Source: Pseudobdellovibrionaceae bacterium (lineage in GTDB: Bacteria > Bdellovibrionota > Bdellovibrionia > Bdellovibrionales > Bdellovibrionaceae). Taken from it: DNA of 64,000 nucleotides. Below are positions 16,788 to 26,378 of this stretch, piece by piece (position 1 is the first letter of the stretch; each line of letters starts with the position of its first letter). The translations under genes were made by a program, and so were the position numbers. The DNA is taken from assembly GCA_016719575.1 (NCBI GenBank), contig JADJYV010000002.1, positions 62,001-126,000 on the forward strand, given 5' to 3'. The notes under the pieces were generated by a model that made no database searches, was not told the DNA's origin, and worked only from the letters and a program-made list of their open reading frames with translations.

Positions 16788-17456
16788 TTAGTCTCTCACT
16801 TCCGCTAATGAAGAGTAATTGTCATGGAGTTTTTGCTGACGGTCAACCTCTTTACCCCAGCGATTGACTTCGCCTTCATAGCCTTTTTTCTTGTTTTTCC
16901 AATCACCCTCAGTTTTACTCAAGGAATTGGTTCTCTGAGAGACAAGATCACCCTGCTGCTTGATCTGCTCACCGCGCGAAGCCCAGACTTTCTTTTCTTC
17001 TTGCAATTGGCCCATTTGCAATTCGTAGTCAGCGATATTAGAGTCTCGCTTAGTGATATTTTCTTGTAACTTTAGGATGACAGCTTGAAGTTCTTGGAGC
17101 TTTTTTTCTTCAAGAGCTTTTTTTGTTTTTTCATCAGCGATCAGTGCGCCAAGTTCTTTTTCTTGGGTTGAAATTTTCCCTAAGGATTTGTTGTTCTCTT
17201 CTGTCTGTGCAGTGACAGTCTTTCGCTGTTCGTCGACTTGGGCTTTGGCTTTTTGGATTTCGCCAATATTTTTTTCTACGGTTTTAAGGTTTTTTTGGTA
17301 TTCTCCCAAATTCGATTTGGAATTATTTAGGTTATTTTTGATTTTGTCCAAACCCTCTTGTGCGGTTGTGCCGGCATAAGATGCTGGAGCTACCAACAAA
17401 GAGCTGCCGATGAGGAAGCTCGCAATTTTATTCTTGGTATTTTGGATGTTCTTCAT
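16788..17456 (-). CDS. Exported coiled-coil protein of the gliding-like cluster
   Basis: 222 residues: signal peptide (IASFLIGSSLLVAPASYA) then an almost continuous charged coiled coil rich in Lys, Glu and Gln with heptad spacing (residues ~35-200), ending HDNYSSLAEVRD. No enzymatic motif. It lies 12 bp after the TPR gene, so it is cotranscribed with the Agl-Glt-like genes and probably acts in the periplasm as a spacer or scaffold. The function is not known. Confidence 0.65.
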   Translation of the reverse strand: MKNIQNTKNKIASFLIGSSLLVAPASYAGTTAQEGLDKIKNNLNNSKSNLGEYQKNLKTVEKNIGEIQKAKAQVDEQRKTVTAQTEENNKSLGKISTQEKELGALIADEKTKKALEEKKLQELQAVILKLQENITKRDSNIADYELQMGQLQEEKKVWASRGEQIKQQGDLVSQRTNSLSKTEGDWKNKKKGYEGEVNRWGKEVDRQQKLHDNYSSLAEVRD

Positions 17457-17468
17457 GGTCGTCTCCTT

Positions 17469-19547
17469 TTAATTGTTATCCAAAGAGGTGATTTTGTCGT
17501 CTTGCGGGCAGACATTTTTTAGCGAAGAACGGTAGTGTCCTACTTCGTCTTCCCAAATTTCCCCCTGAAACTTCCAGTTAAGACTCTTGCCTGATTCCAC
17601 CTTTAACTCAGGTCTTTCTTTCTCTGTAATATTGCCGCCCGCCATTTGGTAACGGATGTGTTCACCAGCGCCCGAATAGAGTTCATAAGCTAGCACTTCG
17701 TTTTGCTCGAGCACGCGATAAAGTCCACCGGCCAACTGATTCATACGATTTTTTAGAGCGAGGCCTGCTTGTCCGCGCAGCTCTCCCTTTTCTTTTTCCA
17801 TTCGAGCAACACCCATTTCGCGAAGCTTCTTAATCGAAGTGCGTGACTTTTGGGCAATAAACTGCTGAATCTTGAAGCTCATTTGTCGCTTTTCAGCGGT
17901 CGCGATTTTTTGCTTTAAAGACTCATCTTTTTTGTTATCTATGAGCTTTTTTCGGAATTCACTAATTTCACGTCCAGCTTCACTGGCTTTTTTCATCACT
18001 GCTTTTTCGCGAGCAAGGAGAGTTAATGTGACTTTATTAAAGCGAGAAATTTCGTCTTCATAAGTGTTAATTTCAGTTTGTGGAACGGTAAAGGACGGAT
18101 GCCGTGCTAACTCCACAATAAAGGCGCGGGGGAGTCCGTCGACCTCTTTGCGCTCAGAATTTTTTAGCCAAGCTTTCACTGTTTCATAATAATTCGAAAC
18201 GTTTTTATCGTTGGCGTTTTGATACGTTTGAAGTCTCGCCTTTAGAGTTCCATATTTTTTCTTCATCTCTGTTAACACCTGAATTCCATCGCCATATTGG
18301 CACAAGTTTAAATATCCAACGGTGCGAACGGTGTAGGATTCAGGTGCAAAAGCGTTTTTAAAAAAGTCTGTGTGCAAGGAAAACATATTACCCGCGGCAC
18401 CTTCGTAGTCTTCAGCCATTACCTGGGTCCAAGCTTGTTCTGTCATCGCCTGCAACCACAGCGGATTCGACTTGTCGACTTTTAAATAAGATTGAAAGGA
18501 ATCTTTGTAAGCTCCTTTTTGAAAATACAAACGCCCAACTGTGAGAGCAGAGATATTTCGAATAAGACCCTTTTTGTCGCCGTCAGTAAGTTCTAAAACC
18601 TTATTCATCGTGACGAGGGCTTCATCGACTTTTCCTTGGCGATAGAGAGAAAGACCCGCTATAAATGTGGCCTCTGGATAGTTTGGAGACTTTTCGCCAA
18701 TAAACAGCAGAGCGTCCTCAACGAGTCCAAGTTGTCCCACATCTAAATAATACTTTGCGCGGTACATTTGGTAGATTTCGTTTTGAGTAGTGTCAATGTC
18801 ATATTTGGTGATGAGCGGATCGATATGCTTCACATCTGACACTTTTAAAATCTTTATATTTTCAATGAGCTTATGAACGGCTTTTTCTTGCCACTCCCTG
18901 CTTTTAGAGTCCATCGCAACTTTAATGAGTCCCATTCGGAATTCAGAATTAAGGCCAAGGCCTTTTGCCGTGAGCGCATAGTTGAACCACGCCTCAGTTC
19001 GATACTCTGGGTCCTCCATAAGTTCAGCAAACAAGCCGAGAGCAAGTTCGTAATTTTTTTGGTATTCAAGAAAGATCAAGGCTTGAAGCATTTTGTAATC
19101 ATTAGGCTTCATTTCTTCAAGAGCCTTGAGCTCGGGTTTATCAATTGAGTAATCAAGTTGTGGTTCTGGGATTTCATTTAATATTTTAAATTCAGGAATA
19201 TTCTGAATCGATTTTTGTGAAGCTATCGTTTTGGCTCCAGGAAGGGGATCCAACTTAAAAGACTCTAAAGAACTATTTATAACTGCGGGCGACTCTTTTT
19301 TTGCAATAGGATTAAGTTGCAGCTGTCCCGCCTCAGGAATATTTAGGGGCTTGATATTGGCCTGAATTTCTCGTTCGGGCGAAAAATTCAGACGGGGAAT
19401 TTCATTTAGTTTTTTATTTTTTTGCACAAGCTTGTAAGCGGGGACTTGGCTGCTCTTCATATAGGTTTTTGGCTTCTGCTGAGCATACGCAGTTCCGGCA
19501 GAAACCCCGAAAGTCGCCAGTGCTAATAACAGAGTATTTTTTTTCAT
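17469..19547 (-). CDS. Exported TPR protein of the gliding-like cluster
   Basis: 692 residues with a signal peptide (LLLALATFGVSAGTAYA). Residues ~140-440 are TPR-like helical pairs (EYQKNYELALGLFAEL, AWFNYALTAKGLG, ATFIAGLSLYRQGKVDEALV, GRLYFQKGAYKDSFQSYLKV). The second half is long charged helices with a short beta end. The C-terminus, ITSLDNN, nearly repeats that of the other large TPR protein in the cluster. In Myxococcus several Glt proteins are periplasmic TPR scaffolds; the same role is inferred. It is 26 bp from the barrel gene upstream. Confidence 0.75.
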   Translation of the reverse strand: MKKNTLLLALATFGVSAGTAYAQQKPKTYMKSSQVPAYKLVQKNKKLNEIPRLNFSPEREIQANIKPLNIPEAGQLQLNPIAKKESPAVINSSLESFKLDPLPGAKTIASQKSIQNIPEFKILNEIPEPQLDYSIDKPELKALEEMKPNDYKMLQALIFLEYQKNYELALGLFAELMEDPEYRTEAWFNYALTAKGLGLNSEFRMGLIKVAMDSKSREWQEKAVHKLIENIKILKVSDVKHIDPLITKYDIDTTQNEIYQMYRAKYYLDVGQLGLVEDALLFIGEKSPNYPEATFIAGLSLYRQGKVDEALVTMNKVLELTDGDKKGLIRNISALTVGRLYFQKGAYKDSFQSYLKVDKSNPLWLQAMTEQAWTQVMAEDYEGAAGNMFSLHTDFFKNAFAPESYTVRTVGYLNLCQYGDGIQVLTEMKKKYGTLKARLQTYQNANDKNVSNYYETVKAWLKNSERKEVDGLPRAFIVELARHPSFTVPQTEINTYEDEISRFNKVTLTLLAREKAVMKKASEAGREISEFRKKLIDNKKDESLKQKIATAEKRQMSFKIQQFIAQKSRTSIKKLREMGVARMEKEKGELRGQAGLALKNRMNQLAGGLYRVLEQNEVLAYELYSGAGEHIRYQMAGGNITEKERPELKVESGKSLNWKFQGEIWEDEVGHYRSSLKNVCPQDDKITSLDNN

Positions 19548-19572
19548 ATAGGTCCCCCAATAATAACTAAAA

Positions 19573-20328
19573 TTAGAACCAGTAAGTCAGACCAAACAAC
19601 AGCGAGGTGTCGTTGGTCATTTTAGCCCCCAGATCGCGAGAATCTGTGTATCCATAAGTGCCATCTTGCGGAGTGTAGTACTTGGCGCGTTGCTGATTGC
19701 CCCATGTGTTCGTTAGGTCAGCTCTCAAAGCCAAGTGTTCAGTAAAAAAGATCTGTTGGAAGACAGCGAATTTAAAGATAGCTGTGCTTTTGCTGATATC
19801 TCCCTCGGACTGTTTAACACTGTATGCCATTGTGCCAGCACCGACAGATAGACCCATATCAAAATAGATAATCGAAGTATCCATAAAGCTCATTTTGGCG
19901 TAAAAGGGAACAAAAGATGCCGAAATAATTTGTGAAGATGTAAAGACGTTATGATCTGGGTAGGCACCGAAACGACTCTTGAAGCTTGTCACTGCATCAT
20001 TGTCTTTAAGGCTCCCACTTTTGTATTCGAAGTCCATGCCCCATCGTTCATTGAAGAAGTAACCAAAATTTAATCCATACATTGAGCCTGCATTAAAAGG
20101 GTCATTAAATGGAACTCCATAGTTCAGACTTAAAAAATACCGTGAAGCCTTGGTGTAGCGCCGGTTTTGTACGACGGCGAAGTCGTCATCTTTTGCTGAC
20201 CAATATTTTTGTTCGAGCTTTTTGATGTCAAGTTTGTCCGACCCAGAGCCAGCAGGCTTGGAAGGTGATGTCTGAGCGTAGGCTAAAGAACTCCCGAGCA
20301 GCAATAACGTCAAGGTGAGAGTTTTCAT
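19573..20328 (-). CDS. Outer-membrane beta-barrel protein of the gliding-like cluster
   Basis: 251 residues: signal peptide ending LAYA-Q, then alternating amphipathic strands (YFLSLNYGVPF, YGLNFGYFFNERWGMDFEY, SIIYFDMGLSVGAG) and a terminal Phe (LLFGLTYWF), the usual BAM recognition end. It fits the myxobacterial-type 'outer membrane beta-barrel domain' family, as do GltA/GltB/GltH. It probably carries the outer-membrane part of the complex. Gap to the FHA gene is 18 bp. Confidence 0.8.
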   Translation of the reverse strand: MKTLTLTLLLLGSSLAYAQTSPSKPAGSGSDKLDIKKLEQKYWSAKDDDFAVVQNRRYTKASRYFLSLNYGVPFNDPFNAGSMYGLNFGYFFNERWGMDFEYKSGSLKDNDAVTSFKSRFGAYPDHNVFTSSQIISASFVPFYAKMSFMDTSIIYFDMGLSVGAGTMAYSVKQSEGDISKSTAIFKFAVFQQIFFTEHLALRADLTNTWGNQQRAKYYTPQDGTYGYTDSRDLGAKMTNDTSLLFGLTYWF

Positions 20329-20346
20329 TTTAAGTGGTCCTCCGTA

Positions 20347-21789
20347 TTAGTTAGTACTCTTGAATAAGAATGGATAAGTGACGAGCACTTTTGTCCCCCC
20401 ATTCGGAGCAGGGAACTTCCATTTTGCAACCTTATTCAATATACATCCTTCTACGGTTGCGTTTTTTAACGTCGTATCGCCGATGGCTTGGGTCTCAACA
20501 GACCCGGTACCTGCGATCGTAAATTTAACAGCGACTTTTCCGAACAACTGTGGATTTGCGCTTAATTGTCGTTCGTAGCAATACAAAATTTGACCCAATT
20601 GAGATTTAATATATTGTGCAATCACTTCGCGATCGAGACCTCCGACAATTTCGCTTTCTTCTTCGATAAGGCCGACGCCGCCACTTCCAGTTGAGCCTGC
20701 TCCAAGTCCCCCGATTCCTGAGGTGTTTTTACCACCCCCACGACCAGCAGTAGAGATCAGGACCCCTTGCATTGAAGATTCTGTGCCGTAATCGCGACCT
20801 GAGCGATCCATATTGCCAACGGCGGCTAGCGCACGACCACTAACACCGGTGCCTGCCTTAACGCCATTGGAGACAATCACGTTGGCGCTTTTGGCAGCTT
20901 GTGCAGAAACTTTACCAATCAGGCGAGAAATCCGAGGGTCCGAGACCGCCTTCAGCATATTTGCAACTTTGCCGCTACCAGCTTGGCCACCGGCCGCTTG
21001 TTTTGGCGCTTGCTGAGGTTGACTGACGGGTTTTACTTCAGCTGGTTTTGGACGCTTCTTAATATCAGTTTTGACAATAATCTTTTGCGCAGGAGGAGGA
21101 GGGCTTACGAGAGCTACCTCGTCGTTTTTGGGAGCGAATAAGCTGAGCCCACCAATCATAGTTCCAATCAGCAATAATAAGAGAAGGCCTTTTTTGCTGT
21201 CTCGATCGACGAGTTGGCTAGCGGGAATCCGAGTCATTGCCTCTTCGCTTGTTAGATACACGGTTTTTTGGCGAACTTGATACTGGTCAAGGGTGTACTG
21301 AACCCACGAAGAAGAGTCATTTGCAGGAATGATTTTTTTGGTAATTGCCATTTCTGGAATAAAGCTTTGGCCCATGGGCAACACACGAGTTTCAATCACT
21401 TGATCTTGTAGCTTAACTAAAAACAATTGATAAGGTTTTTTTGTTCCGTCATTGGCATGAGCGTTCTTTTCGAGTTTTATGTATAGATCAGCTTCTTTTT
21501 GAAGTGGCGTAATTTGCAAAGTGGATTGTGCAATTTCCAAATATTTTTCTGTGTCTAAACAAATTTCGCACGGAGCACCGGACAAGACTCCGTCAGAGTT
21601 CATGTCAATGTACCACCATTTTCCGTCGCGGAATTCGAAAGTGCCCTGCATTCCTTTAGAAGAGGGAGATATAGAAATCACATCAGCAAGGCGAGAAGAT
21701 CCAAAAGTAAAAACTGGCTGAGAAGAGCGAAGCTTCCAAGTTTTGGTGGTCCCATTTGTGAGCGACTGCTTAATCATTAAAATATTCAT
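20347..21789 (-). CDS. GltG/PglI-like FHA-TM-TonB_C protein
   Basis: 480 residues. The first ~100 form an FHA-like beta domain (FTFGSSRLADVISISP, WWYIDMNSDGVLSG). One membrane helix follows at ~207-223 (GLLLLLLIGTMIGGLSLF), then a Pro/Lys-rich periplasm-spanning linker and a Gly-rich stretch. The AgmX/PglI C-terminal domain comes last (ILYCYERQLSANPQLFGKV ... KWKFPAPNGG ... YPFLF), related to TonB C-domains. This is the architecture of Myxococcus GltG, which links cytoplasmic regulators to outer-membrane partners. The FHA fold suggests phosphothreonine recognition, though key residues cannot be verified by eye. Confidence 0.8.
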   Translation of the reverse strand: MNILMIKQSLTNGTTKTWKLRSSQPVFTFGSSRLADVISISPSSKGMQGTFEFRDGKWWYIDMNSDGVLSGAPCEICLDTEKYLEIAQSTLQITPLQKEADLYIKLEKNAHANDGTKKPYQLFLVKLQDQVIETRVLPMGQSFIPEMAITKKIIPANDSSSWVQYTLDQYQVRQKTVYLTSEEAMTRIPASQLVDRDSKKGLLLLLLIGTMIGGLSLFAPKNDEVALVSPPPPAQKIIVKTDIKKRPKPAEVKPVSQPQQAPKQAAGGQAGSGKVANMLKAVSDPRISRLIGKVSAQAAKSANVIVSNGVKAGTGVSGRALAAVGNMDRSGRDYGTESSMQGVLISTAGRGGGKNTSGIGGLGAGSTGSGGVGLIEEESEIVGGLDREVIAQYIKSQLGQILYCYERQLSANPQLFGKVAVKFTIAGTGSVETQAIGDTTLKNATVEGCILNKVAKWKFPAPNGGTKVLVTYPFLFKSTN

Positions 21790-21835
21790 ACGTACCCCGG
21801 TTGAATAAATCTCAAAATACTTAAGTTTTTAAAAA

Positions 21836-22075
21836 CTATCTTAGGTAGAGGCTTGATTCTCGGATCCGGCCGTCTAAATCTTTCTGTACATCATAAAGAG
21901 GTAAAAATTTAATACCTCTCTTTTGCACAAGATATGCGCCGTCAGGATTTCGAATCGTCCCTTTGAGATTCATCTCGCCGAAGTTCACTTCTTGAACTTT
22001 GCGGACTGTTTTCGACTTTGCCTGCGCCCCAACACTTCCTAAGACAACGATTAATCCCATGATTAACGTTTTCAA
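21836..22075 (-). CDS. Small exported protein of the gliding-like cluster
   Basis: 79 residues from TTG 22075, preceded by a GGGGGG SD. The signal peptide is MKTLIMGLIVVLGSVGAQA. The mature ~60 residues are basic and beta-like (VNFGEMNLKGTIRNPDGAYL, LPLYDVQKDLDGRIRESS). A longer frame starting at 22111 spoils the signal and is rejected. It is sandwiched between the GltG-like and large TPR genes on the same strand. No family recognised. Confidence 0.65.
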   Translation of the reverse strand: MKTLIMGLIVVLGSVGAQAKSKTVRKVQEVNFGEMNLKGTIRNPDGAYLVQKRGIKFLPLYDVQKDLDGRIRESSLYLR

Positions 22076-22150
22076 CTGTCCCCCCAAACAAGCCTTCGGA
22101 AATACTAGCAACGCGACTTAATTTAGATCTAAAATTTTAATACAAAAGTC

Positions 22151-25100
22151 CTAATTTGCATTATCCAAAGAAGTCACCTTGCCTGTTGCAGGTGCAGTTT
22201 GTCCTTTGAGATAAGTCAATTTCTTTCCTATCCATTCTTTCAAGTCGGCTTTAGTTGTGATCTTTCCAACACGTTCGTATATTTGTTGGGCCGTCGCAAT
22301 TTCGGTCGACTTATAGTTTTCTATCAAGTGGGCCTGTTGTAGCAAGATATCCACATTGTCCTTCTTCTTAGCGGATAATTCTGCAATTAACTGAAGAGCT
22401 TTCTGGGTTTCTCCGCGCTGGGCCCAGGCCTCACTGAACAAAGGTCCTACGTTGTAAGTATACACTTGGTCGCTAGAGAGTTTGGAGAAGTTTTCTGTAG
22501 AGGCGATAAAATCTTTTTCTGTGTAGGATTTTATCGCACTGAAAGTTTGAATTTCTGACGAATCTATATTCATGTCGACAACTTTGGCGAAAAATGGAAT
22601 CGCAGCATTAATATCTTCGAGCTGATAGACGATTCGACCTTTTTGGTAAATAACTAATGGATTCTCAGGTTGAGCCTTGAGCGTCTCATTCGCAATCCAC
22701 AAAGCCTTCTCTTTTTGATCACGAGCATCGGAGGCGAGGCTCAAGTAATAAAGTCCCAATATTCGAGTTTCTTTAAACTTTGCCAATTCTAAAGCCAATT
22801 TCTCTGTGACGTCGTATTGTTTTGAGACAAAACAATTATTGGCCATTTCGAGGATCGATTGAATTTTTGCATCTTTAGTTGCAAATGATCGAGAGCAAGC
22901 CTTTGCATTGGCTTTTGTTACTCGGGCAGGGGACAGGTCAGTTCGCGAAGTCAGATAGGCTTCAAAATAATTAGGAGATGGGTAATTAACAGCTGGTGCA
23001 ATCGTTGCTTCGGGGTTCATTTCCGAATAGTCCCTTGTTTTGCCGTCCGTCGCACGAACAACAACAAGTGTTTTTAGGCGTTGTTCGTTGTCTGCCTTTT
23101 TACCTTGAATGGGCTGCGTGAGTTTTGCTAAGGCTTCTTTAACGGCTGTTCTTTCTGCCTCTTGCAAGCCTCCAGGCATGGGCATGTTTTGTAGGCTATT
23201 GATATAATTTGCGTAGCACCTGTCCAGTCCAGCGAGTGCCTTGCGTACAACTTTCTCATCTTTGCTTAGAGAAAGGACATTCACGTAGGCAGTTTGGGCT
23301 TTATTCAACTTTTCTGTTTTCATTTCAAGCACCATAGCGAACTTTTCAATTCGTGCTTTGACGCTTTGGCTGATAAGCTCAGACTCGAGAATTTGCGCCT
23401 GAACTAAACGCGCAGGAGCTTTTTCCTCTCCAGAAATATTTCTACCCATAATCTTACGAGAAATATCGAAGGCGGCAGTTTTTTTACCCTCAAGCAGAAG
23501 TTTCTCAGCTCTTTCATTGAGGATTTGTGTTGCATAGGGCTCCATGTTGATGGCTAAAATCTTTTCTTGCAGTTTGTAATATTCAGGGTTGTTTGTGTTA
23601 TTACCGTAAGTCAGCATAATTTTTGAGATCATACGAGGTTGATTTTTGACATCGACTCCTTGCAAAAGCTTGTGATAGATATCACGAGCTTCTTTGGTTC
23701 GACCCTCAAGTCGGAGAAAATCGGCAGCGAGTTCAATGTGTGTATTGGCATTCTTCTTATCGAGATCAGCAACGATTTTAAGTGTTTCAGCGGATCTTAA
23801 TAATTGACCAATTTCAGCATAGGATTTTGCGGCGTCTTTGAGTCCATCTAAAACCCGCTTATCGTCAGGGTATTTTTTCGCAAACTGCAGGCTGAGTTCG
23901 GCCCCCTCGAAAGGTTTGCCATTTGCGTACAGCAAGCTAAGAGCTTGCCAGGTGGACTCTTTAGCTAATGGCGAACTCTCATGTTCTTTTGCAAAATCAA
24001 GGAGTTTGCGGGCTGCCGCTGAGGCTTCGCCTCCCTTTGCAAACTCTTGAATTTCTGTGAAATGAGATTCTTCAAGAATTTTTGTCATTGCTTTTTTGCG
24101 ATCATCAGTGGCGTTTGTTGCAATGATCTTTTTCGAAAACTTCTGGAGACCTGCGTAATCCTTTTTGATGTTAAGCATGTCTAAGATGAGGTCTTCAGCT
24201 TTCTTTTTGAGATCCGCTTCTTTGGCCGTGTCCGCTATTGGGCGCAACCACTTTTCTGCTTCTGGATAATTGTTTTCTTCATAGGCAATATGTCCCAATT
24301 TAAAGCGAACATTTTGAGCATGTTTACCAGTGGGATGCTTGGTGAGGTAATTCATTGCCAGCTCTTTGCGTAAAAGATCCTTCGCTGGGTCTCTCTCTTT
24401 TGCCTTGCTTTTTTCTAACGATTTTTCGATGGAGTAGAGTGCGCCATAATTGGCGTCGTGCTGCATAAGGGGTTCTTGCGCGCGATCTCCAACGAATTTG
24501 TATTCGTTGCTAGCCTCTTCAAGCTTTCCAATTTGAAAGAGGAGTTCACCAAGGGCAAAGTGAGTTTTAAGATCGGGTTTTTTTGGGTCTTCACTTTCGA
24601 GAATTAGGCGAAATGATTTTTGGGTCAAATCAGAGAAGGCCACATTTTGCTTGTTCTTAAGCCAAATTTCCCACCATTTCTTTGCAATTTCGAGAGATTC
24701 ACGGCGGTAATCTTTTTCGCAAGCATCCGCCGCATCTTCAGCTTTTTGTGCAGTTCGCCAAGCAGAGTCTGCCTTGCAGAGCTCACTGGTCGCTTGAAGT
24801 TGAGTAACAACTTTATCGCGTTGTTTGAGGTCTTCGTTGGCACTGACTAAAAAGAGCCGAGCCTTTACAACGAGGGGATTTGTAGGATGTTTTTCAATAA
24901 ACTCATTTAAGAACAGTCCCATTTCTTTTTGCCGGCTATGAGACTCATAGAGTTTCGCGAGATCAATCATGGCCGTGCCAATTTCGGATTCTTCACAAAC
25001 CCCTGAAAAAAAGGAGTAAAGCTTATCAGCGGAATGGCTATCGCCGATAAATACAGTGAGGTCTCTGAGTGCTTCTTTGCGTAAGTTGTGGCGATTTGAG

Positions 25101-25879
25101 GGGACTTCTCCATCCCGGAGAACGGGGGTCGTTCTAACAACTTGCAAAAGTTTTTTAACACCGTTGTCAGATTCTTTAAGGTTGTAGTAGGCCCATGCGG
25201 CCTTATACATTCCGTAAGAGTAAACACGAGATTTTTGCATCTTTTCAATTTTTAAAAACTGCTCAAGGGCCGGGCCAAATTTTCCTTGGTCGTAGAGGAG
25301 TTCGCCAAGTGCGACGGTACCGTCTGCTATCAGCGGAGATTTTGGAAATTTTTCTACCAACCGAGTAAAGAGAACTGAAGCTTCGTGGTTTTTTCCAACC
25401 TGTTGGTGGGCAAAGGCATTGTTAAAGAGGACAGCATCCATGTCCTTAAAACCTGGAAATTCCTTTTCAATGCGAGAATAGACCGTAATTGCACGCTTAA
25501 TAGCTTCAATACCGCGTTCATTCGGAACCGGAAACGAACTCATCTTTACCACGGGGTTATTTTGATTCATATCAAAGAAGCGACCTGACTTAGATCGTCT
25601 CATGTAGAGTTCTGCAAGGCGGTAGTAAAGATCGGCTAAGCCAGCGCTTCCGGGCTTTCTTTGTTTTATGAGTGTTTGCAAGGACTCAATAGCTTTATTC
25701 TCTGATCGCGTGATCATAATCTCTGAAGTAAGAGCTTTTTTGTCGTTTTCGACTTCATTTCCGCTTTCGCCAATGCGAACTTCAGGCAGAAGTCCTTTGC
25801 CTTCTCCTGAAGATTTTGCCTGGCTGGCTTCGGTTGCTAAAAATGCCGCAAGTGCGATCAAGAATAAACGTGAATTCAT
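22151..25879 (-). CDS. Giant exported TPR protein of the gliding-like cluster
   Basis: 1242 residues with a signal peptide (LFLIALAAFLATEASQA). TPR-like pairs run through most of the chain (LADLYYRLAELYMRRSK, LFNNAFAHQQVGKNHEASVLF, KTHFALGELLFQIGKLEEASNEY, LGLYYLSLASDARDQKEKA). It ends KVTSLDNAN, echoing the smaller TPR protein. It starts one base after the ExbD-like gene stop and is clearly cotranscribed. By analogy with large TPR proteins of the Myxococcus Glt system (AgmK/GltI type) it may be a periplasmic scaffold; orthology is not shown. Confidence 0.75.
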   Translation of the reverse strand: MNSRLFLIALAAFLATEASQAKSSGEGKGLLPEVRIGESGNEVENDKKALTSEIMITRSENKAIESLQTLIKQRKPGSAGLADLYYRLAELYMRRSKSGRFFDMNQNNPVVKMSSFPVPNERGIEAIKRAITVYSRIEKEFPGFKDMDAVLFNNAFAHQQVGKNHEASVLFTRLVEKFPKSPLIADGTVALGELLYDQGKFGPALEQFLKIEKMQKSRVYSYGMYKAAWAYYNLKESDNGVKKLLQVVRTTPVLRDGEVPSNRHNLRKEALRDLTVFIGDSHSADKLYSFFSGVCEESEIGTAMIDLAKLYESHSRQKEMGLFLNEFIEKHPTNPLVVKARLFLVSANEDLKQRDKVVTQLQATSELCKADSAWRTAQKAEDAADACEKDYRRESLEIAKKWWEIWLKNKQNVAFSDLTQKSFRLILESEDPKKPDLKTHFALGELLFQIGKLEEASNEYKFVGDRAQEPLMQHDANYGALYSIEKSLEKSKAKERDPAKDLLRKELAMNYLTKHPTGKHAQNVRFKLGHIAYEENNYPEAEKWLRPIADTAKEADLKKKAEDLILDMLNIKKDYAGLQKFSKKIIATNATDDRKKAMTKILEESHFTEIQEFAKGGEASAAARKLLDFAKEHESSPLAKESTWQALSLLYANGKPFEGAELSLQFAKKYPDDKRVLDGLKDAAKSYAEIGQLLRSAETLKIVADLDKKNANTHIELAADFLRLEGRTKEARDIYHKLLQGVDVKNQPRMISKIMLTYGNNTNNPEYYKLQEKILAINMEPYATQILNERAEKLLLEGKKTAAFDISRKIMGRNISGEEKAPARLVQAQILESELISQSVKARIEKFAMVLEMKTEKLNKAQTAYVNVLSLSKDEKVVRKALAGLDRCYANYINSLQNMPMPGGLQEAERTAVKEALAKLTQPIQGKKADNEQRLKTLVVVRATDGKTRDYSEMNPEATIAPAVNYPSPNYFEAYLTSRTDLSPARVTKANAKACSRSFATKDAKIQSILEMANNCFVSKQYDVTEKLALELAKFKETRILGLYYLSLASDARDQKEKALWIANETLKAQPENPLVIYQKGRIVYQLEDINAAIPFFAKVVDMNIDSSEIQTFSAIKSYTEKDFIASTENFSKLSSDQVYTYNVGPLFSEAWAQRGETQKALQLIAELSAKKKDNVDILLQQAHLIENYKSTEIATAQQIYERVGKITTKADLKEWIGKKLTYLKGQTAPATGKVTSLDNAN

Positions 25880-25880
25880 A

Positions 25881-26375
25881 TTAATCTCCGACCAGAGTGA
25901 CTAGCTTAAGCTGTGGAAAGCCAGCCATAGATGCTGTGTACATAACTTTTCTTAAAACAGAATAAGGAAGAGCGGCGTCGGCCTGTAGTAAAATACGTCC
26001 TTCTTTTATTGCAGGAGTTTCTTTTAAGCTTTCGTCTTTAGAAAGCTTTTCGAGCTCGGTAAAGAGTGGCAGGATAAAATTCGAATCATTTGGATCAATA
26101 TCTTTGCTTTCAAAATTCAAATCCTTCATGCTCGCTATTTTATTTTCATCAATTTTAACGAGTTCTTTTGAGACAACCAGTTTGACCGATGGTACCGGAT
26201 TCGTACTTGATGACGAAGCCGGGAGTCTCATGTCTTTCTCTGGAATTATCTGAACGTCAGACGTTGAATAGGTTTGCAATAAGAACACCAAAAGAATCGT
26301 GAACATGTCCGTCATCGAAGTGATATTCAATGCGAAGGTAGAGCTTTTTTTAGGGAGCTCAAAGCGGCGTCTCAT
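25881..26375 (-). CDS. ExbD/TolR-family proton-channel subunit (AglQ/AglS-like)
   Basis: 164 residues: short cytoplasmic tail (MRRRFELPKKSS), one membrane helix with the conserved proton-binding Asp in SMTDMFTILLVFLL (Asp ~23), and a periplasmic ExbD fold ending ILLQADAALPYSVLRKVMYTA. ExbD/TolR proteins pair with ExbB/TolQ to use proton flow. It is 3 bp from a second ExbD-like gene; only this one keeps the Asp. Confidence 0.88.
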   Translation of the reverse strand: MRRRFELPKKSSTFALNITSMTDMFTILLVFLLQTYSTSDVQIIPEKDMRLPASSSSTNPVPSVKLVVSKELVKIDENKIASMKDLNFESKDIDPNDSNFILPLFTELEKLSKDESLKETPAIKEGRILLQADAALPYSVLRKVMYTASMAGFPQLKLVTLVGD

Positions 26376-26378
26376 AAC

